Translations under genes and position numbers: made by a program
Part shown: positions 39,066-46,851 of the stretch, in pieces
Layout: each line of letters begins with the position of its first letter
Position numbering within the stretch: position 1 is the first letter of the stretch
The notes under the pieces: model-generated
The model's database searches: none
Seen by the model: only the letters and a program-made list of their open reading frames with translations
Told to the model about the DNA's origin: nothing
Assembly: GCF_036924645.1 (NCBI RefSeq)
Contig: NZ_JAZHRX010000001.1
Coordinates: 3,933,501-3,997,500, forward strand
Origin: Bradyrhizobium sp. AZCC 2176
GTDB lineage: Bacteria; Pseudomonadota; Alphaproteobacteria; Rhizobiales; Xanthobacteraceae
DNA length: 64,000 nucleotides
Direction: 5' to 3'

Positions 39066-39690
39066 GGCGGTATCGGCGCGAACCGGCGTCCCGTGGCCGT
39101 TTATCGCCGTGACCCATCAACGGGAAAGTTCGCAAAGCTGGTCGCGCAGTCTAGCGCAGGGTGATCCGTGGGACCAAGTTTCAACGCATGTCCCGAAAGG
39201 GCGGGGACCGTTCAAGTCGTGGGAAGATGCGGCCTATGACGCACTGGTTAATTGCCCGCCCTATGCCGCGCGCAACAAGGATTGGAGCATCGCCGGCACG
39301 CTGACCAAGCTGGAAGAATACAATGGCCTTGGTTACGCGATGCGGGGCATTCCATCGCCCTATCTCTGGTCGGGGACCGATCAATATAAATCCGGCAAGT
39401 ATGTTCGCGACGGCGTGTTTGATGCCAACACGGTAGACAAACAACTTGGCTGCGCCGGTCTACTCATGGCGATGGTGCAGCTTGATCCCTCCATCAAATT
39501 TGGCACCGCACCGCCAACGGTCGCGCAAAACACCGCAACGGGCGCCATCGTCGCCGGGGCTGTCGTCGGCGCGCAACAGGCGCACGCGTCGGGATTTTCG
39601 CTTGGCATCGCCATCCTGATCGCCGCGATTGGCATTGGCGTTGCCGGCATCGTTTGGCTGCTCTGGCAAACCTACAGGAATAGAGCATGA
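39022..39690 (+). CDS. Endolysin-like muramidase with C-terminal membrane helix
   Basis: 222 residues if it starts at GTG 39022. It includes PVARRLVAAKARYEAVSART, PFIAVTHQRESSQSWSRSLA (Glu as likely catalytic residue), DPWDQVSTHVPKGRGPFKSW, DALVNCPPYAARNKDW and EEYNGLGYAMRGIPSPYLWS, which I recognise as a lysozyme-like family of alphaproteobacterial phages. A C-terminal helix (LGIAILIAAIGIGVAGIVWL) could anchor it. The likely natural N-terminus lies in another frame at 38940, so the gene may be frameshifted. The frame upstream of 39022 meets a stop at 39001-39003. Confidence 0.75.
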   Translation: MPVARRLVAAKARYEAVSARTGVPWPFIAVTHQRESSQSWSRSLAQGDPWDQVSTHVPKGRGPFKSWEDAAYDALVNCPPYAARNKDWSIAGTLTKLEEYNGLGYAMRGIPSPYLWSGTDQYKSGKYVRDGVFDANTVDKQLGCAGLLMAMVQLDPSIKFGTAPPTVAQNTATGAIVAGAVVGAQQAHASGFSLGIAILIAAIGIGVAGIVWLLWQTYRNRA

Positions 39691-39699
39691 GGAAGCCTG

Positions 39700-40086
39700 A
39701 TGCCGATTAATGTTCACGTCCATCTTCACGGACCCCTGGACCGGGAGGGGGAAATCCTGGGTCACCTCGTAGAGATCAGGGCGGGGCTCGTCCGTCTCGA
39801 AAAAATGGAGAGAAGGCAGATGCGAACACTCGATGAAACGCTTGCGTCGGTGCAGGGACAAAGCACGCAGATCGACAGCCTTGTGGCCTACAACGCGGGC
39901 TTGCGCCAGCAACTCGCCGATATCATCAGCGGCGCGCTGCCGCCTGACGTGCAGGCCAAGGTCGATCAACTGTTCGATGCCGTCGAACAGAATGCGACGA
40001 AGCTTGCGGCTGCGCTCAATACCGACAACGCCGGTCAGCCGGTGCCGGTCGGCGATAGCACCGTTCCGCCTCCTGTTTCGGGGTGA
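39700..40086 (+). CDS. Coiled-coil protein of the lysis region
   Basis: 128 residues from ATG 39700. INVHVHLHGPLDREGEILGH, a long helix with heptads (GLVRLEKMERRQMRTLDETL, QSTQIDSLVAYNAGLRQQLA) and a Pro-rich end. It may assist holin or spanin function or be structural. No transmembrane segment. Confidence 0.6.
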   Translation: MPINVHVHLHGPLDREGEILGHLVEIRAGLVRLEKMERRQMRTLDETLASVQGQSTQIDSLVAYNAGLRQQLADIISGALPPDVQAKVDQLFDAVEQNATKLAAALNTDNAGQPVPVGDSTVPPPVSG

Positions 40087-40149
40087 GCCGACAAAAGCCG
40101 GCGGGCGGCGCGGGGTAACATCCGCGCCGCCTCATGCGGAGGTTTAGCC

Positions 40150-40443
40150 ATGTGGCAGCAATGGAAACTCAAGTTCTGGAATTGGGTGCGCAACAGCGGC
40201 ACGATCGCCTGGGCGCGCTTGCAAATCCTTGTCGGGTGCATCTGGGTTGCGTTGCAGGCAACCGATCTGTCGCCGCTGTTGCCGCCGAAATATTTCACGG
40301 CTTGGCTGATTATAAGCGGCTTCATCACTGAATACATTCGTCGGCGCGGGACCGAAGTTGTTTCGACGGACGCCTATGTCCCCGATGTCGGTCATGTCGA
40401 AGTGGTGAAGCTGGTTGATACCAGCGCCGCACCGAAAGGCTGA
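40150..40443 (+). CDS. Small membrane protein, holin candidate
   Basis: 97 residues from ATG 40150. Trp/Lys-rich start (MWQQWKLKFWNWVRN), one strong hydrophobic segment (LQILVGCIWVALQATDLSPL) and a second weaker one (YFTAWLIISGFITEYI), then a polar tail. Between the endolysin and another membrane protein, so a holin-type role is plausible. Confidence 0.6.
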   Translation: MWQQWKLKFWNWVRNSGTIAWARLQILVGCIWVALQATDLSPLLPPKYFTAWLIISGFITEYIRRRGTEVVSTDAYVPDVGHVEVVKLVDTSAAPKG

Positions 40444-40446
40444 CCA

Positions 40447-40878
40447 ATGTTGAGTTGGTTGACGGCAATTCCTTCCCTGATTACTGGCGCGTTCGGCACC
40501 ATCAACAATCTCACAGCCGCGATTTCTAACGAGAAAATCAACGCACGGAATGCGCAGACGCAGGAAGAGAAGATTGCGGCCGAAGAACGCATAAGGACGC
40601 TGGAAGCGCGCCGCGATCTGATGATTAAGGAAGCCGGCGTATCGCGCGCCAATATCTTCGTCCGCTCTGCGCTTGCTGTGCCCGTGGTGATTGTGTTCTG
40701 GAAATTGCTGGTATGGGACAAGGTTGTCGGTTCGCTGGCCGGTTGCTCGGCGGCCCCGCCGGGAACGTGCGGCATCTTCACGACTGATCCCCTGGACGAT
40801 AATCAGTGGAAGTTCATCGCTGCCGTGACCGGATTTTATTTCCTGTATGAAGCGGCGAACATCTTCCGCAGGAAGTGA
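40447..40878 (+). CDS. Membrane protein of the lysis region (holin/spanin-like)
   Basis: 143 residues from ATG 40447. An N-terminal hydrophobic part (LTAIPSLITGAFGTINNL), a charged coiled coil (ARNAQTQEEKIAAEERIRTL, EARRDLMIKEAGVSRA), then helices FVRSALAVPVVIVFWKLLVW and FIAAVTGFYFLYEAANIF. It resembles three-helix holin-like proteins that follow endolysins in Rhizobiales phages. Confidence 0.65.
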   Translation: MLSWLTAIPSLITGAFGTINNLTAAISNEKINARNAQTQEEKIAAEERIRTLEARRDLMIKEAGVSRANIFVRSALAVPVVIVFWKLLVWDKVVGSLAGCSAAPPGTCGIFTTDPLDDNQWKFIAAVTGFYFLYEAANIFRRK

Positions 40879-40884
40879 TGGCAA

Positions 40885-41919
40885 ATGAACCTCAATGCGA
40901 CAGCGCGCGCAAAGGGAATGATGTTCGGCGCGGCGGCGGCGGGGGCCGTGCTGACTGATCCAGACTATGCCGCGCTCTATCGGCAGCATTGCGGAATCAT
41001 CACGACCGACACGCCGATGAAGTGGAGCACGCTGCATCCAACGCTTGAAGCGATGGAAACCCCGGTATGGTCGCAGACCGATGATCTGCTTGCCTGGGCC
41101 GAAGCAAATTCGATCAGGGTCAAAGGCCACTGCCTGATCTGGAACGAATACAACCCGGCATGGCTTTGGACCAACAGCACCATGGCGCCGAATTTCGGAG
41201 CGTTGACCGCGCCTGTAACGGTCGATGACGCGAAGCGCTATTTCGATCAGCACATCACCGAAACGATGGAGCGCTACGCTGGGCGTATCCACATTTGGGA
41301 TGTCGTCAACGAACCGATCGAACTATCACATGGTCGCGCCGATGGCATGCGGGCCAAGCTTTGGATGACGGTATGGGGTCCGAAGTATGTTGAGCGCGCT
41401 TTCGTGCGGGCACATGCGGCCGATCCATCGGCGAAGCTATTCCTCAATGAGCAATCTATTGAGCGCTTCAACTACGAGAACAATCGCGTCAAGTTTCTCG
41501 CGCTGATCGACCGCCTTCTCGACGCTGGCGTGCCCCTTCATGGCGTCGGCATCGAAAGCCATCTCATCATGTGGGCAATGGTTTCGCATGAAGGCGTTCT
41601 GTGGCTGCTCGGCGAGCTATATAAGCGCGGCCTGGAAGTTCACGTTTCCGAATTGGATATCGCGCACGTCGGCGGTAGCGGGCTCGCGCTGCCGTCTACA
41701 GCGGATGCCGCAACCGTTGACGCTGCCGTGGCCGCGTTCGCCCGTTCCTATCTCGATGACGTGCTTTCGTTTCCGAACGTGAAGGCAGTCATGACTTGGC
41801 AATTGGTCGATAAATATTCGTGGCTGTACGCGAACCACAAGCGACCGCTGCCGTTCGATATGAACTATCAGCCGAAGCCGCTCGCATATGCGATTGAGCA
41901 AGCGTTGGCTGGCAAATGA
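40885..41919 (+). CDS. GH10 xylanase-like glycoside hydrolase
   Basis: 344 residues from ATG 40885. Clear GH10 (beta/alpha)8 barrel: ITTDTPMKWSTLHPT, VKGHCLIWNEYNPAWLW, IHIWDVVNEPIE with the acid/base Glu143, LFLNEQSIERFN, HGVGIESHLIM, EVHVSELDIAHVG with the nucleophile Glu256, and VMTWQLVDKYSWLYAN. Both catalytic residues are present. GH10 enzymes cut beta-1,4-xylan and some related glycans. There is no signal peptide or carbohydrate-binding module, so the product would leave by lysis or ride on the virion. Located between holin-like genes and the SGNH hydrolase, unusual for a phage. Confidence 0.93.
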   Translation: MNLNATARAKGMMFGAAAAGAVLTDPDYAALYRQHCGIITTDTPMKWSTLHPTLEAMETPVWSQTDDLLAWAEANSIRVKGHCLIWNEYNPAWLWTNSTMAPNFGALTAPVTVDDAKRYFDQHITETMERYAGRIHIWDVVNEPIELSHGRADGMRAKLWMTVWGPKYVERAFVRAHAADPSAKLFLNEQSIERFNYENNRVKFLALIDRLLDAGVPLHGVGIESHLIMWAMVSHEGVLWLLGELYKRGLEVHVSELDIAHVGGSGLALPSTADAATVDAAVAAFARSYLDDVLSFPNVKAVMTWQLVDKYSWLYANHKRPLPFDMNYQPKPLAYAIEQALAGK

Positions 41920-41928
41920 GGATCAGCC

Positions 41929-42144
41929 GTGTCGCTCATCGATTTGCTCGAATATGTGAAAACGGCGGGCGGGCTGGCGGCGCCGTTGTTTGCCATCTTG
42001 TTTTGGCTTGAACGCAACGAGCGGCAGGATGCCCAAAAAGAGTTGAAGGATGTCGCGGAAAATTCCGCAGCCGCGTTGGAGGAACTAAAAATCGTGATCG
42101 CGCAATTGAGCACGATCTTCGATATCAAGCGGAGCCGACGATGA
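41929..42144 (+). CDS. Membrane-anchored coiled-coil protein
   Basis: 71 residues from GTG 41929. One membrane helix (GGLAAPLFAILFWLERNE), then a charged coiled coil (QKELKDVAENSAAALEELK). Size and layout resemble i-spanin or small holin partners. Stop overlaps the next start by 4 bp. Confidence 0.6.
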   Translation: MSLIDLLEYVKTAGGLAAPLFAILFWLERNERQDAQKELKDVAENSAAALEELKIVIAQLSTIFDIKRSRR

Positions 42145-42365
42145 CGGTGCTTGTCCGGTTGCTCGAAAAACTCACTGGCCGGCCGCACCAGCACCGTCAT
42201 GCGCGCTGGGTGGCGAATATCGCCTCCGATCTGCGGCGCGATATCAGCGAATTGCAAGCGACGTTGCGCCCCTATGCCGAAGCGGAAGAACCGCTCGTTG
42301 CGCTGATGACCGACATATTCAACGATCGCCAGATGCGCAGCAATGGGCACGATCGGACCCATTGA
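42141..42365 (+). CDS. Small hypothetical protein, spanin-partner candidate
   Basis: 74 residues from ATG 42141. VRLLEKLTGRPHQHRHARWV, SDLRRDISELQATLRPYAEA; helical, no lipobox, so an o-spanin role is not supported. Overlapping with the membrane protein before it. Confidence 0.55.
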   Translation: MTVLVRLLEKLTGRPHQHRHARWVANIASDLRRDISELQATLRPYAEAEEPLVALMTDIFNDRQMRSNGHDRTH

Positions 42366-42389
42366 CCTCTCAAAGAAAGGAAAGAAACG

Positions 42390-42620
42390 ATGGCACGTCT
42401 CCCCGTCGATAGCGGCCCGTCGGGCTCGATCGTGAAGGTGACAAGCGGTCAGAGCATGTCGCTATGTCGTGCGCTCTTGGTCGGCGTCGCCGGCACCGCG
42501 ACGTTGATTAATGAGGACGGTAGCACGGCCAGCAATGTTCCGCTGCAAGCTGGCTATAATCCGCTGAGTGTCAGCAGGGTGACGTTCGGCTCTTGTGATG
42601 ACGTGTGGGCGCTGTACTGA
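42390..42620 (+). CDS. Small virion-type protein
   Basis: 76 residues from ATG 42390 with AAAGGAAAG upstream. SIVKVTSGQSMSLCRALLVG, VAGTATLINEDGSTASNVPL, QAGYNPLSVSRVTFGS: a small all-beta domain typical of phage structural add-ons of unknown name. TGATG links it to the SGNH gene. Confidence 0.7.
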   Translation: MARLPVDSGPSGSIVKVTSGQSMSLCRALLVGVAGTATLINEDGSTASNVPLQAGYNPLSVSRVTFGSCDDVWALY

Positions 42621-43927
42621 TGTCACCAATCGATCTTGGTTTCGGACTCGGCGTCTCGGGAATTCGTGGCGGTGCGGGCGGGGCGCCGCCAGTCAAGCCG
42701 CTCCTGCTTGCTGCCAACCGTGGTATCACGCCGAACAATTTTCGTATCGCCGCCACGGAAAATTTTCGGATTAGCGAAACCCGCATGTCCATGAGGACCG
42801 GTGGCGCGGCGCTATCGGAAATGCGCTTCGTCTATGCGGGCTTTTATATCCTCAACAACAGCGGCGTCGAAACCAACCCAGGCAACGATCAGCCAATCGA
42901 GATTGCCGTCGAATGGCCGGGCGTCGGCACGGTGCAGGTGACGTTCGGCGGGCAGAACGTTGGCAACATCACGAATGGTTTGGCCGAACTGGTATCGGAC
43001 CCGATCTATCCGTCAGCATTCGGGCTGCCCAGCTTCCCCGCCAATACGCAATTCTGGCTACGTCGGCGCAGCACGTTGCTACTCAATGAGCGCAACACCA
43101 AGCACGGCGGCGCGGGCGGCTCGGGCGAGTCTACATTCTATTCGGACCCTGCGGGCGGCTATGCCTCGCAGCTTCTCGGGACCGGTGCCATGGTGCAGCG
43201 GGCGGGCGGCGCCACGGCATCGGCCGAACTCGGCCCTGCGGCGATCATCGGCCGTGCTGTAGGATCGCCTGACATCGCCGTGGGCGTCATTGGGGACAGC
43301 CTCGCGGACGGCAACAACGACACCAACATTGCCGGCGACGGCTCGGCGGGCGGCGGCTGGATCGCTCGCGGCCTATGGAATGTCAACGGTCGCCCCGTGC
43401 CATGGCAGAAGCAGACTTGTGGCGGCTCTACCGTGCGGAACCTCGTCCTGGGCTACGCCAAGCGGGCGGTCTACTGGAAATATTGGACGCACTGCTTTCT
43501 GGCCTATGGCACGAATGACATGGCGGTCGCCGGGCGCAGCGGGGCGGAAGCGCTGGCGGACCTCATGACGGCAACGGCGGCGCTCAAGGCCGCAGGGCTG
43601 CGGCGCGTCGAAATCCCGCTGATCCCGCCCAGGGTGACCAGCACGGACAGCTATGCCACGACTGCCAACCAGACTCCGGTCACCAACTACCAGACCGGCG
43701 GGACGCGCCGCGATGCGCTCAACGACGGGATCATTGCGAGCGTCGGGACCGGTGGCCTGGACGACTATTTCAACCCGAACCCGGTGTTTGCCGATAGCGT
43801 CGCGCTCGATCGGTGGGCGGTGAACGGCTCGGCGAACTACTGGACCAATGATGGCGTCCACCTTACGGCTGCGGCTTGCGCGGCCGGCGCCGTGCCGCTC
43901 AACGCTCGAATAGGGACGTGGGTTTAG
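42620..43927 (+). CDS. SGNH/GDSL hydrolase on a structural protein
   Basis: 435 residues from ATG 42620. An N-terminal part of about 200 residues is beta-rich. The C-terminal SGNH domain has VGVIGDSLADG (Ser227, block I), AYGTNDMAVAG (block III) and NDGVHLTAAA (block V, Asp/His). SGNH enzymes are esterases. In phages they often deacetylate surface polysaccharides. With the GH10 gene 0.7 kb before it, the pair could attack an acetylated beta-linked glycan. No signal peptide. Confidence 0.85.
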   Translation: MSPIDLGFGLGVSGIRGGAGGAPPVKPLLLAANRGITPNNFRIAATENFRISETRMSMRTGGAALSEMRFVYAGFYILNNSGVETNPGNDQPIEIAVEWPGVGTVQVTFGGQNVGNITNGLAELVSDPIYPSAFGLPSFPANTQFWLRRRSTLLLNERNTKHGGAGGSGESTFYSDPAGGYASQLLGTGAMVQRAGGATASAELGPAAIIGRAVGSPDIAVGVIGDSLADGNNDTNIAGDGSAGGGWIARGLWNVNGRPVPWQKQTCGGSTVRNLVLGYAKRAVYWKYWTHCFLAYGTNDMAVAGRSGAEALADLMTATAALKAAGLRRVEIPLIPPRVTSTDSYATTANQTPVTNYQTGGTRRDALNDGIIASVGTGGLDDYFNPNPVFADSVALDRWAVNGSANYWTNDGVHLTAAACAAGAVPLNARIGTWV

Positions 43928-44416
43928 TTACAGCCGCGCCGTCTTTTCAGCTTTTTGCCCGCGTTCGGCTTCGGCCGGGCGCGGGCCTTTTTTGCGTTTC
44001 GGGCGTGGCGCATAGCGCGAGATTCCTTCCTCTCGCGCGGTCTTGGACACGTAGGCTTGTGACACGTCATGCGCGGCGGCGATCTGTGCCACGCTCATTT
44101 TCCCGGCCTTGTAGTCGGCAATCACTGCCGCGCGGACATCGGTATCGAAGTGCTTCGGCCGCTTTGGTAGCTCGGCGAGGCGGGCATAGCGCAGCACCGT
44201 CGATCGGCTGCATCCATACTTGTCCTCGATGACTTGAACCGGGGCGCCGGCACGATAGGCGCGGGTGATCGCGACGTATCGCAGCAATCGATTCGCGCGC
44301 TCCTGGGTGAACGAAACGATCCGCTTCACCGTCAAGATGAAGCTTAGGAAGGCTGCCGGCGCCTTTGCGGTGCGCACATATTTGGCGGCGGCGGCAAGCG
44401 TCAGATCGGGCTTCAT
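43928..44416 (-). CDS. Helix-turn-helix protein, recombinase-like DNA-binding domain
   Basis: 162 residues from ATG 44416; a longer frame upstream has no start site. FTQERANRLLRYVAITRAYR, APVQVIEDKYGCSRSTVLRY and a second unit KMSVAQIAAAHDVSQAYVSK form two helix-turn-helices of Hin/transposase type. The tail is basic (RPKRKKGPRPAEAERG). Last gene of the right-end leftward operon, converging with the SGNH gene with no gap. Possibly a regulator. Confidence 0.7.
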   Translation of the reverse strand: MKPDLTLAAAAKYVRTAKAPAAFLSFILTVKRIVSFTQERANRLLRYVAITRAYRAGAPVQVIEDKYGCSRSTVLRYARLAELPKRPKHFDTDVRAAVIADYKAGKMSVAQIAAAHDVSQAYVSKTAREEGISRYAPRPKRKKGPRPAEAERGQKAEKTARL

Positions 44417-44420
44417 GATT

Positions 44421-44603
44421 TTAGTCCGCGAACAACATTCCATGGCGAAGGTAGAACCACAGGTAGCCGAACCATACGGCCACGCCAATCGTCACCATCA
44501 ACGTCAATTCAAGAAAGGCTTTCTTTGATCGTGGCAAACTCGCGCCGATAATCACAATCGCCAGCAAGCCAAACGCCGCCCATAGATAGGTGTTATTGCT
44601 CAC
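44421..44603 (-). CDS. Small two-helix membrane protein
   Basis: 60 residues from GTG 44603 with GGGGGACG upstream, overlapping the previous stop (GTGA). Helices LWAAFGLLAIVIIGASL and LELTLMVTIGVAVWFGYLWF. Unknown function. Confidence 0.6.
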   Translation of the reverse strand: MSNNTYLWAAFGLLAIVIIGASLPRSKKAFLELTLMVTIGVAVWFGYLWFYLRHGMLFAD

Positions 44604-44857
44604 GCGTCCCCCGCGCCTTCGTGAACGGCCTTGGGCACCCTCTGATCGCGAAGCATTTCGTTGATGTCGGAAAGCCGAACCGGAATCTCCGATAGCATGC
44701 CCATGCGCGCCGCGTCTGGCAGCGCAGAGCGGCAAATGTCGAACGCGCGGTCTTTGTGGAAGTGGCCGGCTTCACGCAGGCCTGGGGAATACCCCCAGCC
44801 ATCGGCCTTCCACCATCCCTGATGTTCATTAGACCAGATCAGATAGGTTTCGATCAT
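44600..44857 (-). CDS. Hypothetical phage protein
   Basis: 85 residues, ATG 44857 overlapping the upstream stop by 4 bp. MIETYLIWSNEHQGWWKADG, WGYSPGLREAGHFHKDRAFD, a motif I have seen in small phage proteins without a known function. Confidence 0.7.
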   Translation of the reverse strand: MIETYLIWSNEHQGWWKADGWGYSPGLREAGHFHKDRAFDICRSALPDAARMGMLSEIPVRLSDINEMLRDQRVPKAVHEGAGDA

Positions 44858-45102
44858 GCGTTCCCCGCTACATCGCTGGCGAAAAAGGTTGGATCAACCG
44901 ACGACATCAGTTTTGCAGCCATCTGCACCATAGAGGCGGCGTTGCGCATGTCCTCTTCATTGGACCCGGCATATAGCGGCATCGGATTGCAGCCGCACCA
45001 AACAACCAGAGCGAAACGCATTTCGTCGCATCCTTCGTCGCCCAGGCGCCGATCCAGATCGTTCATGATTTTTTGCATATCGAGTTGCTTTTCTTCGGTC
45101 AT
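44854..45102 (-). CDS. Hypothetical phage protein
   Basis: 82 residues from ATG 45102, overlapping both neighbours by 4 bp. MTEEKQLDMQKIMNDLDRRL, MRFALVVWCGCNPMPLYAGS, EEDMRNAASMVQMAAKLM. The acid/hydrophobic mix suggests a small alpha/beta protein. Confidence 0.65.
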   Translation of the reverse strand: MTEEKQLDMQKIMNDLDRRLGDEGCDEMRFALVVWCGCNPMPLYAGSNEEDMRNAASMVQMAAKLMSSVDPTFFASDVAGNA

Positions 45103-45398
45103 GCGCTGCCTTTCACTTCGGGCTGACCTTCGAACCGTGCAATCATTTCCTTCATCAGCGTCACGACATCGTTGCGATCGGCGCCGTTGGAGATGTAGTT
45201 GCATCGGCCGGGTTCGTCACCATAACGGAAAACCATTAGGACAAAACCCGTATGTCGTTCTTGTCCCCGCAAGTCACCGTTAAATAGGTGATCGAGTTGC
45301 CGGGCGAGAAATTCCATTTTTCCGCGATAGGAATCCTCGATTGGGGCGTCGCCCAGGCGCTCGGTGGCTCTTGCTTTGCGGCGTTCTTTTCGGTTCAT
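45099..45398 (-). CDS. Hypothetical phage protein
   Basis: 99 residues from ATG 45398; the much longer open frame has no supporting start. MNRKERRKARATERLGDAPI, then MEFLARQLDHLFNGDLRG and GFVLMVFRYGDEPGRCNYIS, NGADRNDVVTLMKEMIARFE. It resembles its neighbour in the last part, so the two may be related. Confidence 0.65.
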   Translation of the reverse strand: MNRKERRKARATERLGDAPIEDSYRGKMEFLARQLDHLFNGDLRGQERHTGFVLMVFRYGDEPGRCNYISNGADRNDVVTLMKEMIARFEGQPEVKGSA

Positions 45399-45745
45399 CG
45401 GCGACACTTCCAATAGCGGTGACGGTTGACGGTGTAATAAACGCGACGACAGGTGATGCGATGTCGAACTTTCTTCCTCGATGGCTTTATCGTTTGGCTT
45501 TCCGCCTTCCCCCGTGGCAGTTCCGCCTGATCTTCCGGCTGTGGTGGAACTGGCACCATCGCCTTTGCGCGCCACTCGTCGGACGGCGGACCAATCAGGA
45601 TCGGGAAGCGCTCGGCGAACTCGATTCCGGTCTCGATCGGCTCGCGCGCGACTACCGGGGCGACCGGTCGGCTGCGCTCGCTCGCCGCGATTAGGATCAC
45701 GGAAGCCGCTGTAGCGCCCAGGGTGATCTTGAGAGCTAAAGCCAT
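45395..45745 (-). CDS. Hypothetical exported or membrane-anchored protein
   Basis: 116 residues from ATG 45745. N-terminal hydrophobic segment (MALALKITLGATAASVILIA) followed by a Pro-rich, then strongly basic tail with two Cys (HRITCRRVYYTVNRHRYWKC). No lipobox. Unknown function. Confidence 0.55.
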   Translation of the reverse strand: MALALKITLGATAASVILIAASERSRPVAPVVAREPIETGIEFAERFPILIGPPSDEWRAKAMVPVPPQPEDQAELPRGKAESQTIKPSRKKVRHRITCRRVYYTVNRHRYWKCRR

Positions 45746-46008
45746 GTCTCGATAATCTTCGGATCATCTTCCTCATTGCGCATTAGGCAGACCATGCCGC
45801 AATGCTGGAAGCCGATGCGTATGATTGATAATTCGCCTTGCACAATATCGCCGGTTGGCGTGGCGCTGCCATTGCTGATTTCGAAGCGCCGCGCCACGTA
45901 GCTATGCGGGAAATCTGCCGGGTGATCGTAGACCGTCCACATGCTCAAGGCGCCGCGCGCTAGTGCAGCGTCGTTGGCCGCGAAAATTTTTCGGATATCG
46001 ATGTCCAC
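45736..46008 (-). CDS. Hypothetical phage protein
   Basis: 90 residues from GTG 46008 with AAGGAGGGGAG upstream. MWTVYDHPADFPHSYVARRF and GELSIIRIGFQHCGMVCLMR form a compact alpha/beta protein, common in phage small-gene operons, with no known role. Confidence 0.7.
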   Translation of the reverse strand: MDIDIRKIFAANDAALARGALSMWTVYDHPADFPHSYVARRFEISNGSATPTGDIVQGELSIIRIGFQHCGMVCLMRNEEDDPKIIETWL

Positions 46009-46175
46009 AACTCCCCTCCTTGCAGATTTTTATGTCGCTCAAGTTCAACGCGAAGCGCCCGACACTCCATCAAAAGCTGGCTATAGGTGCGGTGGTTCCG
46101 GCGCAGCAAAAAATACAGATAGCCTTGCAGGAAAAAGGCGATGCCTAGCAGCACGCCAAACATGAACGCGCCCAT
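45960..46175 (-). CDS. Small membrane protein with coiled coil
   Basis: 71 residues from ATG 46175. One helix (FMFGVLLGIAFFLQGYLYFL), then a charged coiled coil (SQLLMECRALRVELERHKNL). Overlaps the next gene by 49 bp. Confidence 0.6.
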   Translation of the reverse strand: MGAFMFGVLLGIAFFLQGYLYFLLRRNHRTYSQLLMECRALRVELERHKNLQGGELWTSISEKFSRPTTLH

Positions 46176-46182
46176 GGCCGCC

Positions 46183-46815
46183 TCACGCAGGAATCAGCGT
46201 CATTGCGCGATCGATCTGCGCCTGTAGCTCGGGCATGGCGTTTTCCTCCGCCGCCATCTGACGCAAGATCGGCAGGCCTTTATCGATCGCTGCCAGAATC
46301 TCGTCGCGGGTAGCGGTGCGGCCCTCGCGATAGAAATAGGTTTCCAGGGGATCGCCGATTTCGAACAGCACGCCGCCGTTCGCGCGAAACGGACGATAGC
46401 CTTTGGTGATCCAAAGCAGGGTGACGCCTGGATTGTGCGCGACGCCGACGCCGGCCGGTCCAACCGGCTCGAAATCGAAGTTCTTGTTGCGTCGCATATT
46501 CGGCTTGCTTAGGAACGGGCAAGCCTTGACGGCATATTCGGCGCAATCGCGATGCGATGGCGGTTCGCTCGACGCCCGATTGATCGCGCACATGGGGCCG
46601 ATCACGAAGCACAGATATTGCCCCAGCGGCTCGCCGCACAGCCAGCACAGCCCGCGCTTAACAGCCTGGGGAAGCTTCGGGGTATCGACAACCCTGAAAT
46701 CCCATTGGCCGTCTACCTTGGCGACGAACCACGGGACCGGGAAACCTTTGTCGGAGATTGGCCGCCGCGCCATGCGCGGCGGCATCGGGATATCCTTGAT
46801 AGACGCATTCAACAT
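46183..46815 (-). CDS. Conserved-type cysteine-rich phage protein
   Basis: 210 residues from ATG 46815 (GGAGCG upstream); Met at 46785 is another start. MPPRMARRPISDKGFPVPWF, CWLCGEPLGQYLCFVIGPMC, SSEPPSHRDCAEYAVKACPF and VTLLWITKGYRPFRANGGVL. Two or more CxxC/H sites imply zinc binding. I recognise the type in alphaproteobacterial phages and gene-transfer-like elements, but no function is known. Confidence 0.75.
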   Translation of the reverse strand: MLNASIKDIPMPPRMARRPISDKGFPVPWFVAKVDGQWDFRVVDTPKLPQAVKRGLCWLCGEPLGQYLCFVIGPMCAINRASSEPPSHRDCAEYAVKACPFLSKPNMRRNKNFDFEPVGPAGVGVAHNPGVTLLWITKGYRPFRANGGVLFEIGDPLETYFYREGRTATRDEILAAIDKGLPILRQMAAEENAMPELQAQIDRAMTLIPA

Positions 46816-46851
46816 TTAAGCGCTCCGGACTTCCAGCCCCGGACAACGCTC

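Noticed and set aside
40144..41292. 382-codon minus-strand frame opposite the GH10 gene
   Set aside because: Antisense shadow of well-supported plus-strand genes; no start site or domain.
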